Source of the DNA: Tannerella sp. | GTDB taxonomy: Bacteria; Bacteroidota; Bacteroidia; Bacteroidales; Tannerellaceae | Reading direction: 5' to 3' | NCBI GenBank assembly: GCA_031283785.1 | Contig: JAITBC010000098.1 | Coordinates: 1 to 28,707 of the forward strand | DNA: 28,707 bases | Part shown: positions 1 to 6,801 of the stretch, piece after piece | How positions within the stretch are numbered: position 1 is the first letter of the stretch | Layout of the letters: each line of letters opens with the position of its first letter | Notes under the pieces: generated by a model | Seen by the model: the letters and a program-made list of their open reading frames with translations, nothing else | Told to the model about the DNA's origin: nothing | Databases searched by the model: none | Made by a program: the position numbers and the translations under genes

Positions 1-195
1 TCGGAAAGAAGCTGGAGTTTCTACCGTCTGGACTTCAATGCGCAGATACGTATCGGCGAGACGTATAAATCGGTGATCTCGGATTGTTTGACCGGGCAGA
101 GGTGCAGATATACGCTCTGGCAGATGATGGTATCTGTAAGCGACAATCTCCGAGGACAGGAATTAATAGAAAGAATCAGTAATTTATTAAAGTAA
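1..195 (+). CDS. C-terminal end of an unknown protein (partial)
   Basis: Frame 1 is open from the first base of the window to a TAA at 193-195 and gives 64 residues ending in ELIERISNLLK. The start lies upstream of the window. The residue mix (RLDFNAQIRIGE, SVSDNLRGQELIERI) looks like genuine soluble protein and no other frame is better. I do not recognise the family, and no catalytic motif, membrane segment or signal is visible in this tail. It ends 36 bases before the open frame that leads into the broken clostripain-like gene. It could itself be a remnant, because the next gene is decayed. Confidence 0.5.
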   Translation, partial: SERSWSFYRLDFNAQIRIGETYKSVISDCLTGQRCRYTLWQMMVSVSDNLRGQELIERISNLLK

Positions 196-230
196 ACGAA
201 ATACAAAGTAAAAATTAAAATTCACTTGAC

Positions 231-829
231 ATGAACGGAATTATAGACTATATCATATCGCTGATCAACAGACATCCTCATCTGCCTGTTTTCTTTTTTC
301 TTTCGGTGTTTTTTGTCATAACACAACTGAAATACGGTTGGCAGGCATATCATTATAAAACCAAAAAATATATTATGCAATATCGAATCGTGAATAAAAT
401 CACTACAGTCATATTCTTGCTGGTGATAACAGTAACAATCGTGTTATTTGTATCTTGCAGCAAGGAGGATTTTGCCGACGAAGATACCACTCTATCCGCA
501 CCCTCATCGTCTATATGGCAGCCGACAATGATTTGTCGTCAGACGCTTTATCCGACATCGAAGAAATGAAGCAGGGTTTTTCCGAAGCCGAAGTTCATTT
601 GACTGTTTTTGTCGATCTTCCAGACGAAGCGCCTTATTTGCTGGAAATCGGGGAAATCGGGGATAAGCGGATAAAAACGTACGATGAACTCAACCCTGCG
701 AAACAGGAACCCGAAATGGTGAATCCGAAAAGCGAACTTTACGAAAAACATCCCGACCGGGTCATCTCGCAGCCTCACCGCGAACGGACATTGCAACGCA
801 ACCAACTGATACCTGACCTTAGTAACTGA
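231..829 (+). pseudogene. Frameshifted, truncated clostripain-family (peptidase C11) lipoprotein
   Basis: Two overlapping frames make one broken gene. The first frame (231-569) carries a lipoprotein signal, best read from Met at 375: MQYRIVNKITT, a hydrophobic run, then LFVSC with the lipobox Cys at residue 28. The frame to 829 then carries RTLIVYMAADNDLSSDALSD followed by a VDLPDEAPYLLEIG stretch. That is the characteristic start of the mature clostripain-related domain, where the family usually has a VYMAADN core. Joining them needs a change equal to one missing base near 485-500. The protein then stops about 110 residues into the domain, before the catalytic His and Cys of this cysteine-peptidase family, whereas intact members run to about 400 residues. 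The in-frame segment 231-374 encodes another hydrophobic stretch and may be a separate small ORF or only leader. A sequencing error could explain the frameshift but not the loss of the C-terminal half. Confidence 0.7.
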
Positions 830-861
830 AATGGAAAGCCTTGTTTTCAAACTCGGCGAAG

Positions 862-890
862 TAAAATAAAAAGAGCGCCGGCAAAGCGCC
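862..890 (-). terminator. Weak hairpin plus T-run after the SUMF1-like gene
   Basis: Read on the minus strand, GCGC, a seven-base loop and GCGC (875-878 and 886-889 on the + strand) are followed by TCTTTTTATTTT. It sits about 50 bases past the stop of the minus-strand gene ending at 937. The stem is only 4-5 pairs, so this is a tentative intrinsic terminator. Confidence 0.35.
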
Positions 891-936
891 TGTCCGCCTG
901 ATAAAATATGATGGCCGACATAACGGTTCGTATATG

Positions 937-1749
937 TTAATATGTATCGGCAGCGAGCCGGAAGCCCAGAAAGTTATAGCTGTTCCCGAGGAAAGAATAG
1001 TAGTCTGTGCGGTACGAGACGCGGGCACATTCTTCAACGATGACCCAGCTGCCGCCACGTATTACACGGCATGAGCCTGAAGGGAGGCCTTTAGGATTCG
1101 TCTGTGCGGAAGCGCTGTAAGGACCATACCAGTCGCTGCACCATTCCCACACATTGCCGCTCATATCGTAAATGCCAAGTTCATTCGCCGACTTCGTACC
1201 CGGCGGATGTGTTCGGTCGTCGCTGTTATACCAGTACCATGCCACGTCGTCAACATTATTGCCGCCGCTGTACTCGTATCCTCTGCTGCCGGCGCCTCCC
1301 CTTGCCGCATATTCCCACTCTGCTTCGGTAGGAAGGCGGTATGTCCGGCCTGTCCTTCGGTTCAGTTTAAAGATAAAGCCGTCAGAGTAATAGGTAATGC
1401 CGTCAATGACTTCACTCTCGCCGCCCGTCCCGACTATATCGTTCCAACTTACCCGCTCAACAGGCAAATCATCTCCGCTGAAATATGACGGATTATCCCC
1501 CGTCACTTCAAACCATTCCCGCTGCGTGACTTCGTATTTACCGATATAAAAGTCGCTCAAAGTTACCTGATGGGCAGGCATTTCGGTTTTACTGCAATCG
1601 CTCTCCTGCCCGGAAGTACACCCCATTGTGAACGTCCCGCCTTTGACAAAAATCATATCATCGTCATTTTCTTTCCGCTCATCAATTTCACCGTGCCGAC
1701 AGGAAGAAAAGATCAACAGCGCCACTAATATATTCTTACCGGTAATCAT
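937..1749 (-). CDS. SUMF1/FGE-sulfatase-fold lipoprotein, probably not a true formylglycine-generating enzyme
   Basis: A 270-residue protein. A short signal with IFSSC places the lipidated Cys at residue 17, so it should be a membrane-anchored lipoprotein. The rest is a full SUMF1 (FGE-sulfatase) domain: MIFVKGGTFTMGC (32-44), the YEVTQREWFEVTGDNPSYF region, YRLPTEAEWEYAARGG (137-152), GNVWEWC (198-204), RVIRGGSW (228-235) and LGFRLA near the end. Catalytic FGEs carry two cysteines after the RGGS motif, in an RGGSxxCxxxxC arrangement. Here the stretch is RGGSWVIVEECARVSYR, so the second Cys is present (Cys241) but the first is replaced. No sulfatase gene is nearby. I infer a structural, sugar-binding or GldK-like role rather than formylglycine formation. 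It lies 6 bases after the CotH-like gene in the same direction, so the two are probably one operon. Confidence 0.85.
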   Translation of the reverse strand: MITGKNILVALLIFSSCRHGEIDERKENDDDMIFVKGGTFTMGCTSGQESDCSKTEMPAHQVTLSDFYIGKYEVTQREWFEVTGDNPSYFSGDDLPVERVSWNDIVGTGGESEVIDGITYYSDGFIFKLNRRTGRTYRLPTEAEWEYAARGGAGSRGYEYSGGNNVDDVAWYWYNSDDRTHPPGTKSANELGIYDMSGNVWEWCSDWYGPYSASAQTNPKGLPSGSCRVIRGGSWVIVEECARVSYRTDYYSFLGNSYNFLGFRLAADTY

Positions 1750-1755
1750 ATACGT

Positions 1756-3027
1756 TTATAATTCATTAAAGGCTGTTTCGAGCCATGTTATGCGGTTTTT
1801 AAAAAACTGTTTGTCGCAATCCACTTCCCTGTCGAACGATCCGAGGGGGATTCCGCCGACGTGGATTCGCTTGTCCATGATGTCCCAGCGCCGGAAATTC
1901 AACTTCTGCGATTCATATAACTCCAGCCGCAATACTTCAAAATAGTTGAGCATATCCGTCGCTGCCGACCTGTATTCAGCCCAGACGGATTTCACAAGCG
2001 CTTTAAAATCGGCGTCCTGGAGCATCCTGTCGAAATAGAAGCTGTTGCCGTTCAACACCCAGTAATCGGCCGGACGCGGACGGTCGCCTTCATACCATCC
2101 GATCCCTGTTGTCCATTCAAAATCCCAGACCGGACCCATCGTCAGTTTGCTGTTATCGTCCGTGCCGTCTTTGAGCAGATAAAAATTGGTGTCTATATTT
2201 GCAAGTATCTGCTGAAATACAAACCATCGCGCAAAACTGTACATGTCGATATACCGTTTGAATCCTTTGTCGGGATCGCCGAACGACGACGAAGCCAGCG
2301 CCGTTTCAAAATCATCGACATATTTGCGTATATACTCCACCTCCTGCTCCTTAATATCATCCGTATCAGGATTCTTAAAACTCCATCCATACCCTCTGAC
2401 GGCAGATCTAAACCATACCGGTTCTTCCGCGTAATAATCATCGCGTTCAATGATATAGCCCCGTTCGGGTACGTTGATTCTGTTTTCGCCCTGCTCAATA
2501 TGTTCCGTCAGATTGTAGTTCCCAATAAATTCACCGTTGAGGAAGACTTCGACAAAACGGTTTTCAGGCGTCCACGGGAAATTCATCCTTTCGCTCAGCT
2601 CCAGAGCAAACGCTGTCCGCATAAGCGTTTTATCCCCGTAATTGGCAAGCATCACCCAGTCTTTCTCGGCGCTCATTCCCAGCAGGTCTGCTTTCTCATC
2701 CAATTTTATCCTGAACGGTTTCTTAGGATAATTAAACCACGTGGCATTACCTCTGCCACGAATCTGTATCGTGTTGCTGTGAAGCGTACTGCCTTTATAT
2801 TTGATGATCATTGAGGCATTTACATATTTTTCTTTCGAAAAAATACGCGTCCGGTTTTCCGTCTCTATAATAACGACCGGCAAGCCTGTATCGATAAGAG
2901 CTTCTGTGATGGTAAACCTGTTTGAAGTATCGGTCTCTTCATCCTTATCGCAGTTCATAAGCAGAAGCGGCAGCACCAGCAATACTGTTTTTTTAATAAC
3001 CCGAATTTTGTTGATGATACTGTCCAT
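1756..3027 (-). CDS. CotH kinase-family lipoprotein
   Basis: A 423-residue protein. I chose Met at 3027, because a -7 promoter element at 3050-3057 lies between it and the more upstream in-frame Met at 3072. The signal is MDSIINKIRVIKK, a hydrophobic run, then LLMNC with Cys26 as lipobox. The body matches the CotH family: IQIRGRGNATWFNYPKKPFR, WVMLANYGDKTLMRTAFALE, FVEVFLNGEFIGNYNLTEHI, then NIDTNFYLLKD and MGPVWDFEWTTG. In spore-coat CotH proteins, residues in equivalent regions act in an atypical protein-kinase fold. Bacteroidota have many extracytoplasmic lipoprotein versions, often near carbohydrate or adhesion genes, with unproved activity. The WDFEW segment keeps the Asp of the usual WDFDW. 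Co-transcription with the SUMF1-like lipoprotein suggests a paired surface role. Confidence 0.87.
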   Translation of the reverse strand: MDSIINKIRVIKKTVLLVLPLLLMNCDKDEETDTSNRFTITEALIDTGLPVVIIETENRTRIFSKEKYVNASMIIKYKGSTLHSNTIQIRGRGNATWFNYPKKPFRIKLDEKADLLGMSAEKDWVMLANYGDKTLMRTAFALELSERMNFPWTPENRFVEVFLNGEFIGNYNLTEHIEQGENRINVPERGYIIERDDYYAEEPVWFRSAVRGYGWSFKNPDTDDIKEQEVEYIRKYVDDFETALASSSFGDPDKGFKRYIDMYSFARWFVFQQILANIDTNFYLLKDGTDDNSKLTMGPVWDFEWTTGIGWYEGDRPRPADYWVLNGNSFYFDRMLQDADFKALVKSVWAEYRSAATDMLNYFEVLRLELYESQKLNFRRWDIMDKRIHVGGIPLGSFDREVDCDKQFFKNRITWLETAFNEL

Positions 3028-3049
3028 GTTGTTTGATTTTATGACTTTG

Positions 3050-3083
3050 CAAAGATAGCATAAAACCCTCAATTATACACAAA
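3050..3083 (-). promoter_or_regulatory. Bacteroidota promoter for the CotH-SUMF1 operon
   Basis: On the minus strand TTTG (3080-3083) is followed by a 22-base gap and TATCTTTG (3050-3057), matching the -33/-7 consensus TTTG and TAnnTTTG. The expected start of transcription is a few bases past 3050, about 20 bases before the ATG at 3027. Confidence 0.7.
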
Positions 3084-3227
3084 CGAATAAAAATTATCGA
3101 CACAGCGGGCAAAGCGAGCAACCAAAAAAACATCTATAAGGCGACAACTATGTTTTGGCGGTCTTTGAAGGAATTTATAGGGGAAATATACATAAAAAAC
3201 CTCACATCTATACATACCCGTAAAAAT

Positions 3228-3323
3228 GTGCGTCGCGCGATGTTCGGGCAGTCGTTTTTCTACAAATGTGCTATTTTTTGACGAGTTTGTGCTTGTTTTT
3301 TCTTCAGCGGCGAACTACTTTTG
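3228..3323 (+). repeat. Duplicated 96-base promoter-like block, copy 1
   Basis: This block aligns without gaps to 6180-6275. The core 3259-3304 differs from 6211-6256 at only two positions (G/A exchanges). The flank 3228-3258 is a weaker match starting GTGCGTCGC versus GTGCATCGC. Both copies end in a -7 promoter element, here TACTTTTG at 3316-3323, with a TTG at 3293-3295 exactly 20 bases upstream. The start codon of the secreted protein at 3358 is 34 bases past the -7 element. I read it as a conserved promoter plus upstream regulatory site. Confidence 0.7.
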
Positions 3324-3357
3324 CAGAAGAATTAACAAATAATCCATCAATGTAATC

Positions 3358-3804
3358 ATGAAAATCAATAAATGTCTCATTTTCTTCGTTTCTTTGGCGG
3401 CGCTGCCGGCATCGGAAATCAAAAAAGTATACAATCACATCACAGAGCAAGGCAATACGCTGGTCATAAACTTAGCGCCAAGCACAGACGGCACTCTCAA
3501 TATCTTCGACATAGAAAGCCTTTACGCAGGCGCCCGGACGTTGGGTATTGGACGGGGAAATGCCGGAAGTCAGACTCGCGCCGGTGAATGTGCAGTCGAA
3601 GTACGCCATGTTACCGACAAAGGGTATATTGCCTTTCCAACAAAATATATCTACGGAAAAAGAGATGAAGATTACAGGATTAAACCGGAAGATTTAAGCG
3701 CAGACGGATACAAATTGATGATCATACCTGAAAATACCGCCGGTAAATTTACGGACGAAAAGATTGTCGTGGAATTTATTTATGAAGATACGGGAATATC
3801 TTAA
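3358..3804 (+). CDS. Secreted protein of unknown function
   Basis: A 148-residue protein. It begins MKINKCLIFFVSLAALPAS, a plausible signal peptide cut near residue 19 with no lipobox Cys at the cleavage site, so it is probably periplasmic or exported rather than lipidated. The mature part is polar and rich in beta-prone stretches: NTLVINLAPSTDGTLNIFDI, AVEVRHVTDKGYIAF, YKLMIIPENTAGKF and KIVVEFIYED. It contains no cysteine or histidine arrangement that suggests an enzyme. I do not recognise the family. It follows the first copy of the duplicated promoter block, which makes it likely to be expressed on its own. The 201 bases between its stop and the convergent larC stop hold no gene I can support and no convincing terminator. 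Confidence 0.65.
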   Translation: MKINKCLIFFVSLAALPASEIKKVYNHITEQGNTLVINLAPSTDGTLNIFDIESLYAGARTLGIGRGNAGSQTRAGECAVEVRHVTDKGYIAFPTKYIYGKRDEDYRIKPEDLSADGYKLMIIPENTAGKFTDEKIVVEFIYEDTGIS

Positions 3805-4005
3805 CCCCATTGCAGCTTATCAAGATTATAAAATGCGGCAAACAAGGCAAGTCCATATTTTTCCCGATTCCGATTTGTGCACTGCAAATTTTCGTTTTGT
3901 AAAGGGTAGCGGTTTGTATTTGAGGCGTCGATAAACGGCATCGACCCTGAGCGTCGGTCGCGCTGCTCCGGCGGGTGGTCGAGGTTTGTTTGTGAAATAT
4001 CAGGA

Positions 4006-5229
4006 TTATGACCCCTTTACCGCCTTGTACACATCCTGCAGGGAGATGCCTTTTTCTCCGGCAATTCGGCGGGCGTCTTCGTATTCGAGGGAGATGCGGG
4101 TGCCGTCGCCGTAAAACGTTTCTTTCGCCTTGATTTCACCGTAAGGAGTGGACACCGTGACGGCTTTGCGGGGCAGGCACGTCCGTTCGACACGGTATTT
4201 CCGCAGGCCGATGGTCGACGTCTCGGTGAACAGGATGCGTTCCATGACGGGGATGTCTGCCCCGTTGCAAAGCACATGGAGCCACGTAGCCGGACGGCAT
4301 TTCTTCATGTATACGGGCGAGAAAAATACATCATACGCGCCGGCTTCCAGAAGCCGTTCCATCACATAACCCAGTATTTCCGGCGTCGTGTCGTCGATAT
4401 TCGTCTCGATGACGGTCACCGTATCCTCTTCCTGCTTCTTTCCGGCGACAGCCTCGCCCTGTACAATCCGCAACAGGTTGGGAATGGTGGGTAACTCTTT
4501 CGTTCCCGAGCCGTAGCCGGTTTTGATTATTTTCATTTCCGGCATCGGCCCGAAACTCTCGGCCAGTTCGGCAATGATGGCTGCGCCGGTGGGCGTCGTC
4601 AATTCGCCTTCGATGTCTAACTGCTTAAACGCCGCGCCTCTGGCTGCCAACACTTCCGTCACGGCGGGAACGGGTACGGGAATCGTTCCGTGCCGACATT
4701 CGACAAATCCGTGTCCGTCGTGCAAAACGGAAGCGCAGATTTTGTCCGGTGCAAGCAGGCCGATGCAAATGGCCGTCCCGACGATGTCGATAATCGAATC
4801 AACCGCCCCGACTTCGTGAAAATGCACTTTGTCCGGGGTAGAGCCGTGTATTTTGGCTTCCGCCACAGCCAGCCGCATGAAAATGCGTTTGGCTAACTCT
4901 TTGGCTCCGGCCGGGATGCCGCTTTCGTCGATGATGCGTGCAATGTCGGCCATCGTGCGGTGGACGTGCGAGTGAGCATGTGCGTGATGATGAAAGAGAT
5001 GCAGTCCCCCATGATGATGAGTATGCGCTTTTTCTTCCACAATCACATCCACATGCCTGGCGTAGATGCCGTGTTTGGAGACTTCCGAGAGCCGGAGTTC
5101 CCAGCCGGCGAGGTGGAGTTTGTTCAACTCGCCGGTGAGCCGTTCAGGATTTATTCCCAGATCGAGCAGGGCGGAAAGCGTCATGTCTCCGCTGATGCCT
5201 GCAAAACAGTCAAAATAAAGGATGTTCAT
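4006..5229 (-). CDS. larC: Nickel-pincer cofactor biosynthesis protein LarC
   Basis: A 407-residue protein, full length for LarC. It opens MNILYFDCFAGISGDMTLSA, the family hallmark, and carries a His-rich tract at 69-90 (HTHHHG ... HAHAHSHVH) typical of metal loading. It continues with HFHEVGAVDSIIDIVGTA, TPTGAAIIAELAESFGPMPE, ETNIDDTTPEILGYVMERLL and FSPVYMKKCRPATWLHVLC. LarC inserts nickel, in a CTP-dependent step, into the pyridinium-dithio-carboxylate precursor made by LarB and LarE, giving the cofactor of lactate racemase LarA and related enzymes. In Lactobacillus plantarum larC is split by a programmed frameshift; here it is one continuous frame. It sits downstream of a nickel transporter on the same strand, 75 bases away. 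No larA, larB or larE is in the window, so the client enzyme is unknown. Confidence 0.93.
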   Translation of the reverse strand: MNILYFDCFAGISGDMTLSALLDLGINPERLTGELNKLHLAGWELRLSEVSKHGIYARHVDVIVEEKAHTHHHGGLHLFHHHAHAHSHVHRTMADIARIIDESGIPAGAKELAKRIFMRLAVAEAKIHGSTPDKVHFHEVGAVDSIIDIVGTAICIGLLAPDKICASVLHDGHGFVECRHGTIPVPVPAVTEVLAARGAAFKQLDIEGELTTPTGAAIIAELAESFGPMPEMKIIKTGYGSGTKELPTIPNLLRIVQGEAVAGKKQEEDTVTVIETNIDDTTPEILGYVMERLLEAGAYDVFFSPVYMKKCRPATWLHVLCNGADIPVMERILFTETSTIGLRKYRVERTCLPRKAVTVSTPYGEIKAKETFYGDGTRISLEYEDARRIAGEKGISLQDVYKAVKGS

Positions 5230-5304
5230 ATATAAGCGAAATGGTTTTTGATCATAAAATCAGATGAATATCTTAGAAATTCAGCTTTTCCAGTTTCTCC
5301 ATTT

Positions 5305-5988
5305 TCAGACAAATATGTTTTCATAAATCACGTAACACCCGTATGCAAAACACAGGACGGACGACAGGAGTACCAGTATCGTCCGCAACATCTTTGAATG
5401 GATGAGCGTCTTCGAAAAGGGGATGCTGAACACGCCGGCCACCAGCGTCATGCCGGTGATGGAACCAATGCCGAAAATCAGCAGATACAGAAGACTGTTT
5501 GCAACGCTTCCGATTTGCGTCATCACGAGCACTACCAGCGCGCCGCTGCCGGCCAGTCCGTGGATGATGCCGATGCCGTACGACGTCCGGTGCAGTCTGT
5601 TTCCTTTCAGATGCACATGCACGTGAGGGTGACGGTTCTCGCCCGCATGTTCGTGACGGTGCGTGTGAAATGCCGTTTGTTCGTCGCGTATGAAAATGTA
5701 GAAACGGTACGAGGCAACAAGTACCAGCATCCCTCCAACGGCCGCCTCGAAATATGAAAACGAATGCTCGGGGATATTCACCTTGAAAAAAATCATGAGA
5801 ATCCCTATCAGGAAAATCGTAGACGTATGGCCTAATCCCCAAAAAATCCCATCCTTGAGTGCGGGAAAGATTTTGTTCCGCTGCGACACGATATTCGTCA
5901 CAGCCAGTATGTGGTCGGCTTCAAAAGCGTGAAGCAGCCCTTCATACAATGCGTACAACAGCAGAACGATGATTGGTAATTGTTCCAT
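5305..5988 (-). CDS. NicO/UreH-type nickel permease
   Basis: A 227-residue membrane protein read from Met at 5988 (MEQLPIIVLLLYALYEGLLH). An in-frame Met at 6027 overlaps the -7 promoter element at 6016-6023 and is unlikely. It carries the nickel/cobalt transporter signature HAFEADH (His20, Asp25, His26), then GLGHTSTIF (52-60) and HGLAGSGALVVL (143-154), with about six hydrophobic segments. Between the membrane blocks is a His-rich loop at 108-126 (HTHRHEHAGENRHPHVHVH) suited to metal binding. Its neighbour larC needs nickel, so the likely role is nickel import across the inner membrane for the pincer cofactor. Cobalt transport or an auxiliary urease role cannot be excluded, though no urease gene is present here. 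Confidence 0.85.
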   Translation of the reverse strand: MEQLPIIVLLLYALYEGLLHAFEADHILAVTNIVSQRNKIFPALKDGIFWGLGHTSTIFLIGILMIFFKVNIPEHSFSYFEAAVGGMLVLVASYRFYIFIRDEQTAFHTHRHEHAGENRHPHVHVHLKGNRLHRTSYGIGIIHGLAGSGALVVLVMTQIGSVANSLLYLLIFGIGSITGMTLVAGVFSIPFSKTLIHSKMLRTILVLLSSVLCFAYGCYVIYENIFV

Positions 5989-6015
5989 GAATAATTTTTT
6001 AATACAAAACCCCGA

Positions 6016-6023
6016 CAAAGGTA
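6016..6023 (-). promoter_or_regulatory. -7 element for the nickel transporter-larC operon
   Basis: The minus strand reads TACCTTTG, a match to TAnnTTTG, 28 bases upstream of the ATG at 5988. I see no clear TTTG at the matching -33 position. Confidence 0.5.
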
Positions 6024-6179
6024 ACACCTTTAAACAGGATCGTGTTATCCGGCATCAAAAATATTTATTCTTCCGTATTAAACAATATTTAGTTTCGTCG
6101 AAAACGAAAAAGAATACGGTTATCACGAAAAAAAAATGCCACAGGTTATTTTATTATTGCACCCAAATTTTCGAATATA

Positions 6180-6275
6180 GTGCATCGCATGACATTCAAA
6201 ATGATAATTCTCTACAAATGTGCTATTTTTTGACAAGTTTGTACTTGTTTTTTCTTTCCGAATAAACTACCTTTG
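6180..6275 (+). repeat. Duplicated 96-base promoter-like block, copy 2
   Basis: Second copy of the block at 3228-3323. The core 6211-6256 is nearly identical to 3259-3304. The -7 element is TACCTTTG (6268-6275) and TTG is at 6245-6247, with the same 20-base spacing as copy 1. It points toward the small G-tract ORF at 6323 and, beyond it, susC at 6802. A separate susC promoter is not obvious, so this may be the promoter of the polysaccharide utilisation locus. Confidence 0.7.
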
Positions 6276-6322
6276 CCGCAAACATTTTTATAATGATAAT
6301 CATTAATTTTTATTTTAACTTT

Positions 6323-6597
6323 ATGTATGATCTTAGCGCGGAAAATAAACCTTATACGGACGACATATATTCCCTGTCCGACGTCCCAAGCCCGCATCAA
6401 AGGGGGGGGGGGGGGGGGTAACCCAACCTGCTAATACCGAGCGTTTTAACCGCATAAATTGCGACATTAACAGACCTCCATCATACCATTACGGTAATTT
6501 GGCTGCACCTGCCGTTCCGGCAAATGCAGTTAACATTATTATATATAATCCGATCTATTCACATGTTAAATTTAATGCCTATGAGAACAGAAAATAA
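6323..6597 (+). other. Small ORF interrupted out of frame by a G-tract (possible phase-variable gene)
   Basis: An ATG at 6323, 47 bases past the -7 element of the promoter block, opens MYDLSAENKPYTDDIYSLSD and runs into the 17-G tract at 6402-6418. With 17 Gs the frame hits TAA at 6419-6421, giving a 32-residue peptide. Shifting by one G (18, or 15) opens a frame of 59 more codons after the tract, beginning VTQPANTERFNRINCDINRP and ending YENRK before TAA at 6595-6597, for about 90 residues. The third frame closes within a few codons. The predicted protein has no signal peptide or known domain and I do not recognise it. It may be a phase-variable peptide, a leader controlling susC 204 bases downstream, or a decayed gene. 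A miscounted homopolymer is a real possibility. Confidence 0.4.
6402..6418 (+). repeat. 17-G homopolymer tract
   Basis: An uninterrupted run of 17 guanines, flanked by CATCAAA and TAACCC, in an otherwise AT-rich intergenic region. Such runs are prone to slipped-strand length change and can form G-quadruplexes. The only other notable G-run I saw is 8 long, in the mrp P-loop codons. The exact count depends on the reads behind this assembly. Confidence 0.85.
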
Positions 6598-6801
6598 AAA
6601 CCGTATCTGATTTATAGAAGTAAGTCGTACAATTAAATTTATGCGTATCACCGTATACGTCTGAAATTATGTAACTGCTACTTTTTATTCGTCATGAATA
6701 AAAACATCCTCTCACGAAAAAACACGAATAATCATATTATTTTTCGAGTTTGAATCTATTATTTACTTTTTTATTATATCCATCTTATTTTTTCTAAAAA
6801 C

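Noticed and set aside
3150..3281. 43-codon ORF (MFWRSLKEFIGEIYIKN...) upstream of the secreted protein
   Set aside because: It runs into the duplicated promoter block, the second copy does not keep the frame, and no signal or domain is visible.
6644..6741. Short inverted repeats (CGTAT/ATACG at 6644-6659; AATAAT-CAT-ATTATT at 6727-6741) before susC as operators
   Set aside because: They are short and AT-rich, differ from each other, and no regulator is known here; chance is a sufficient explanation.
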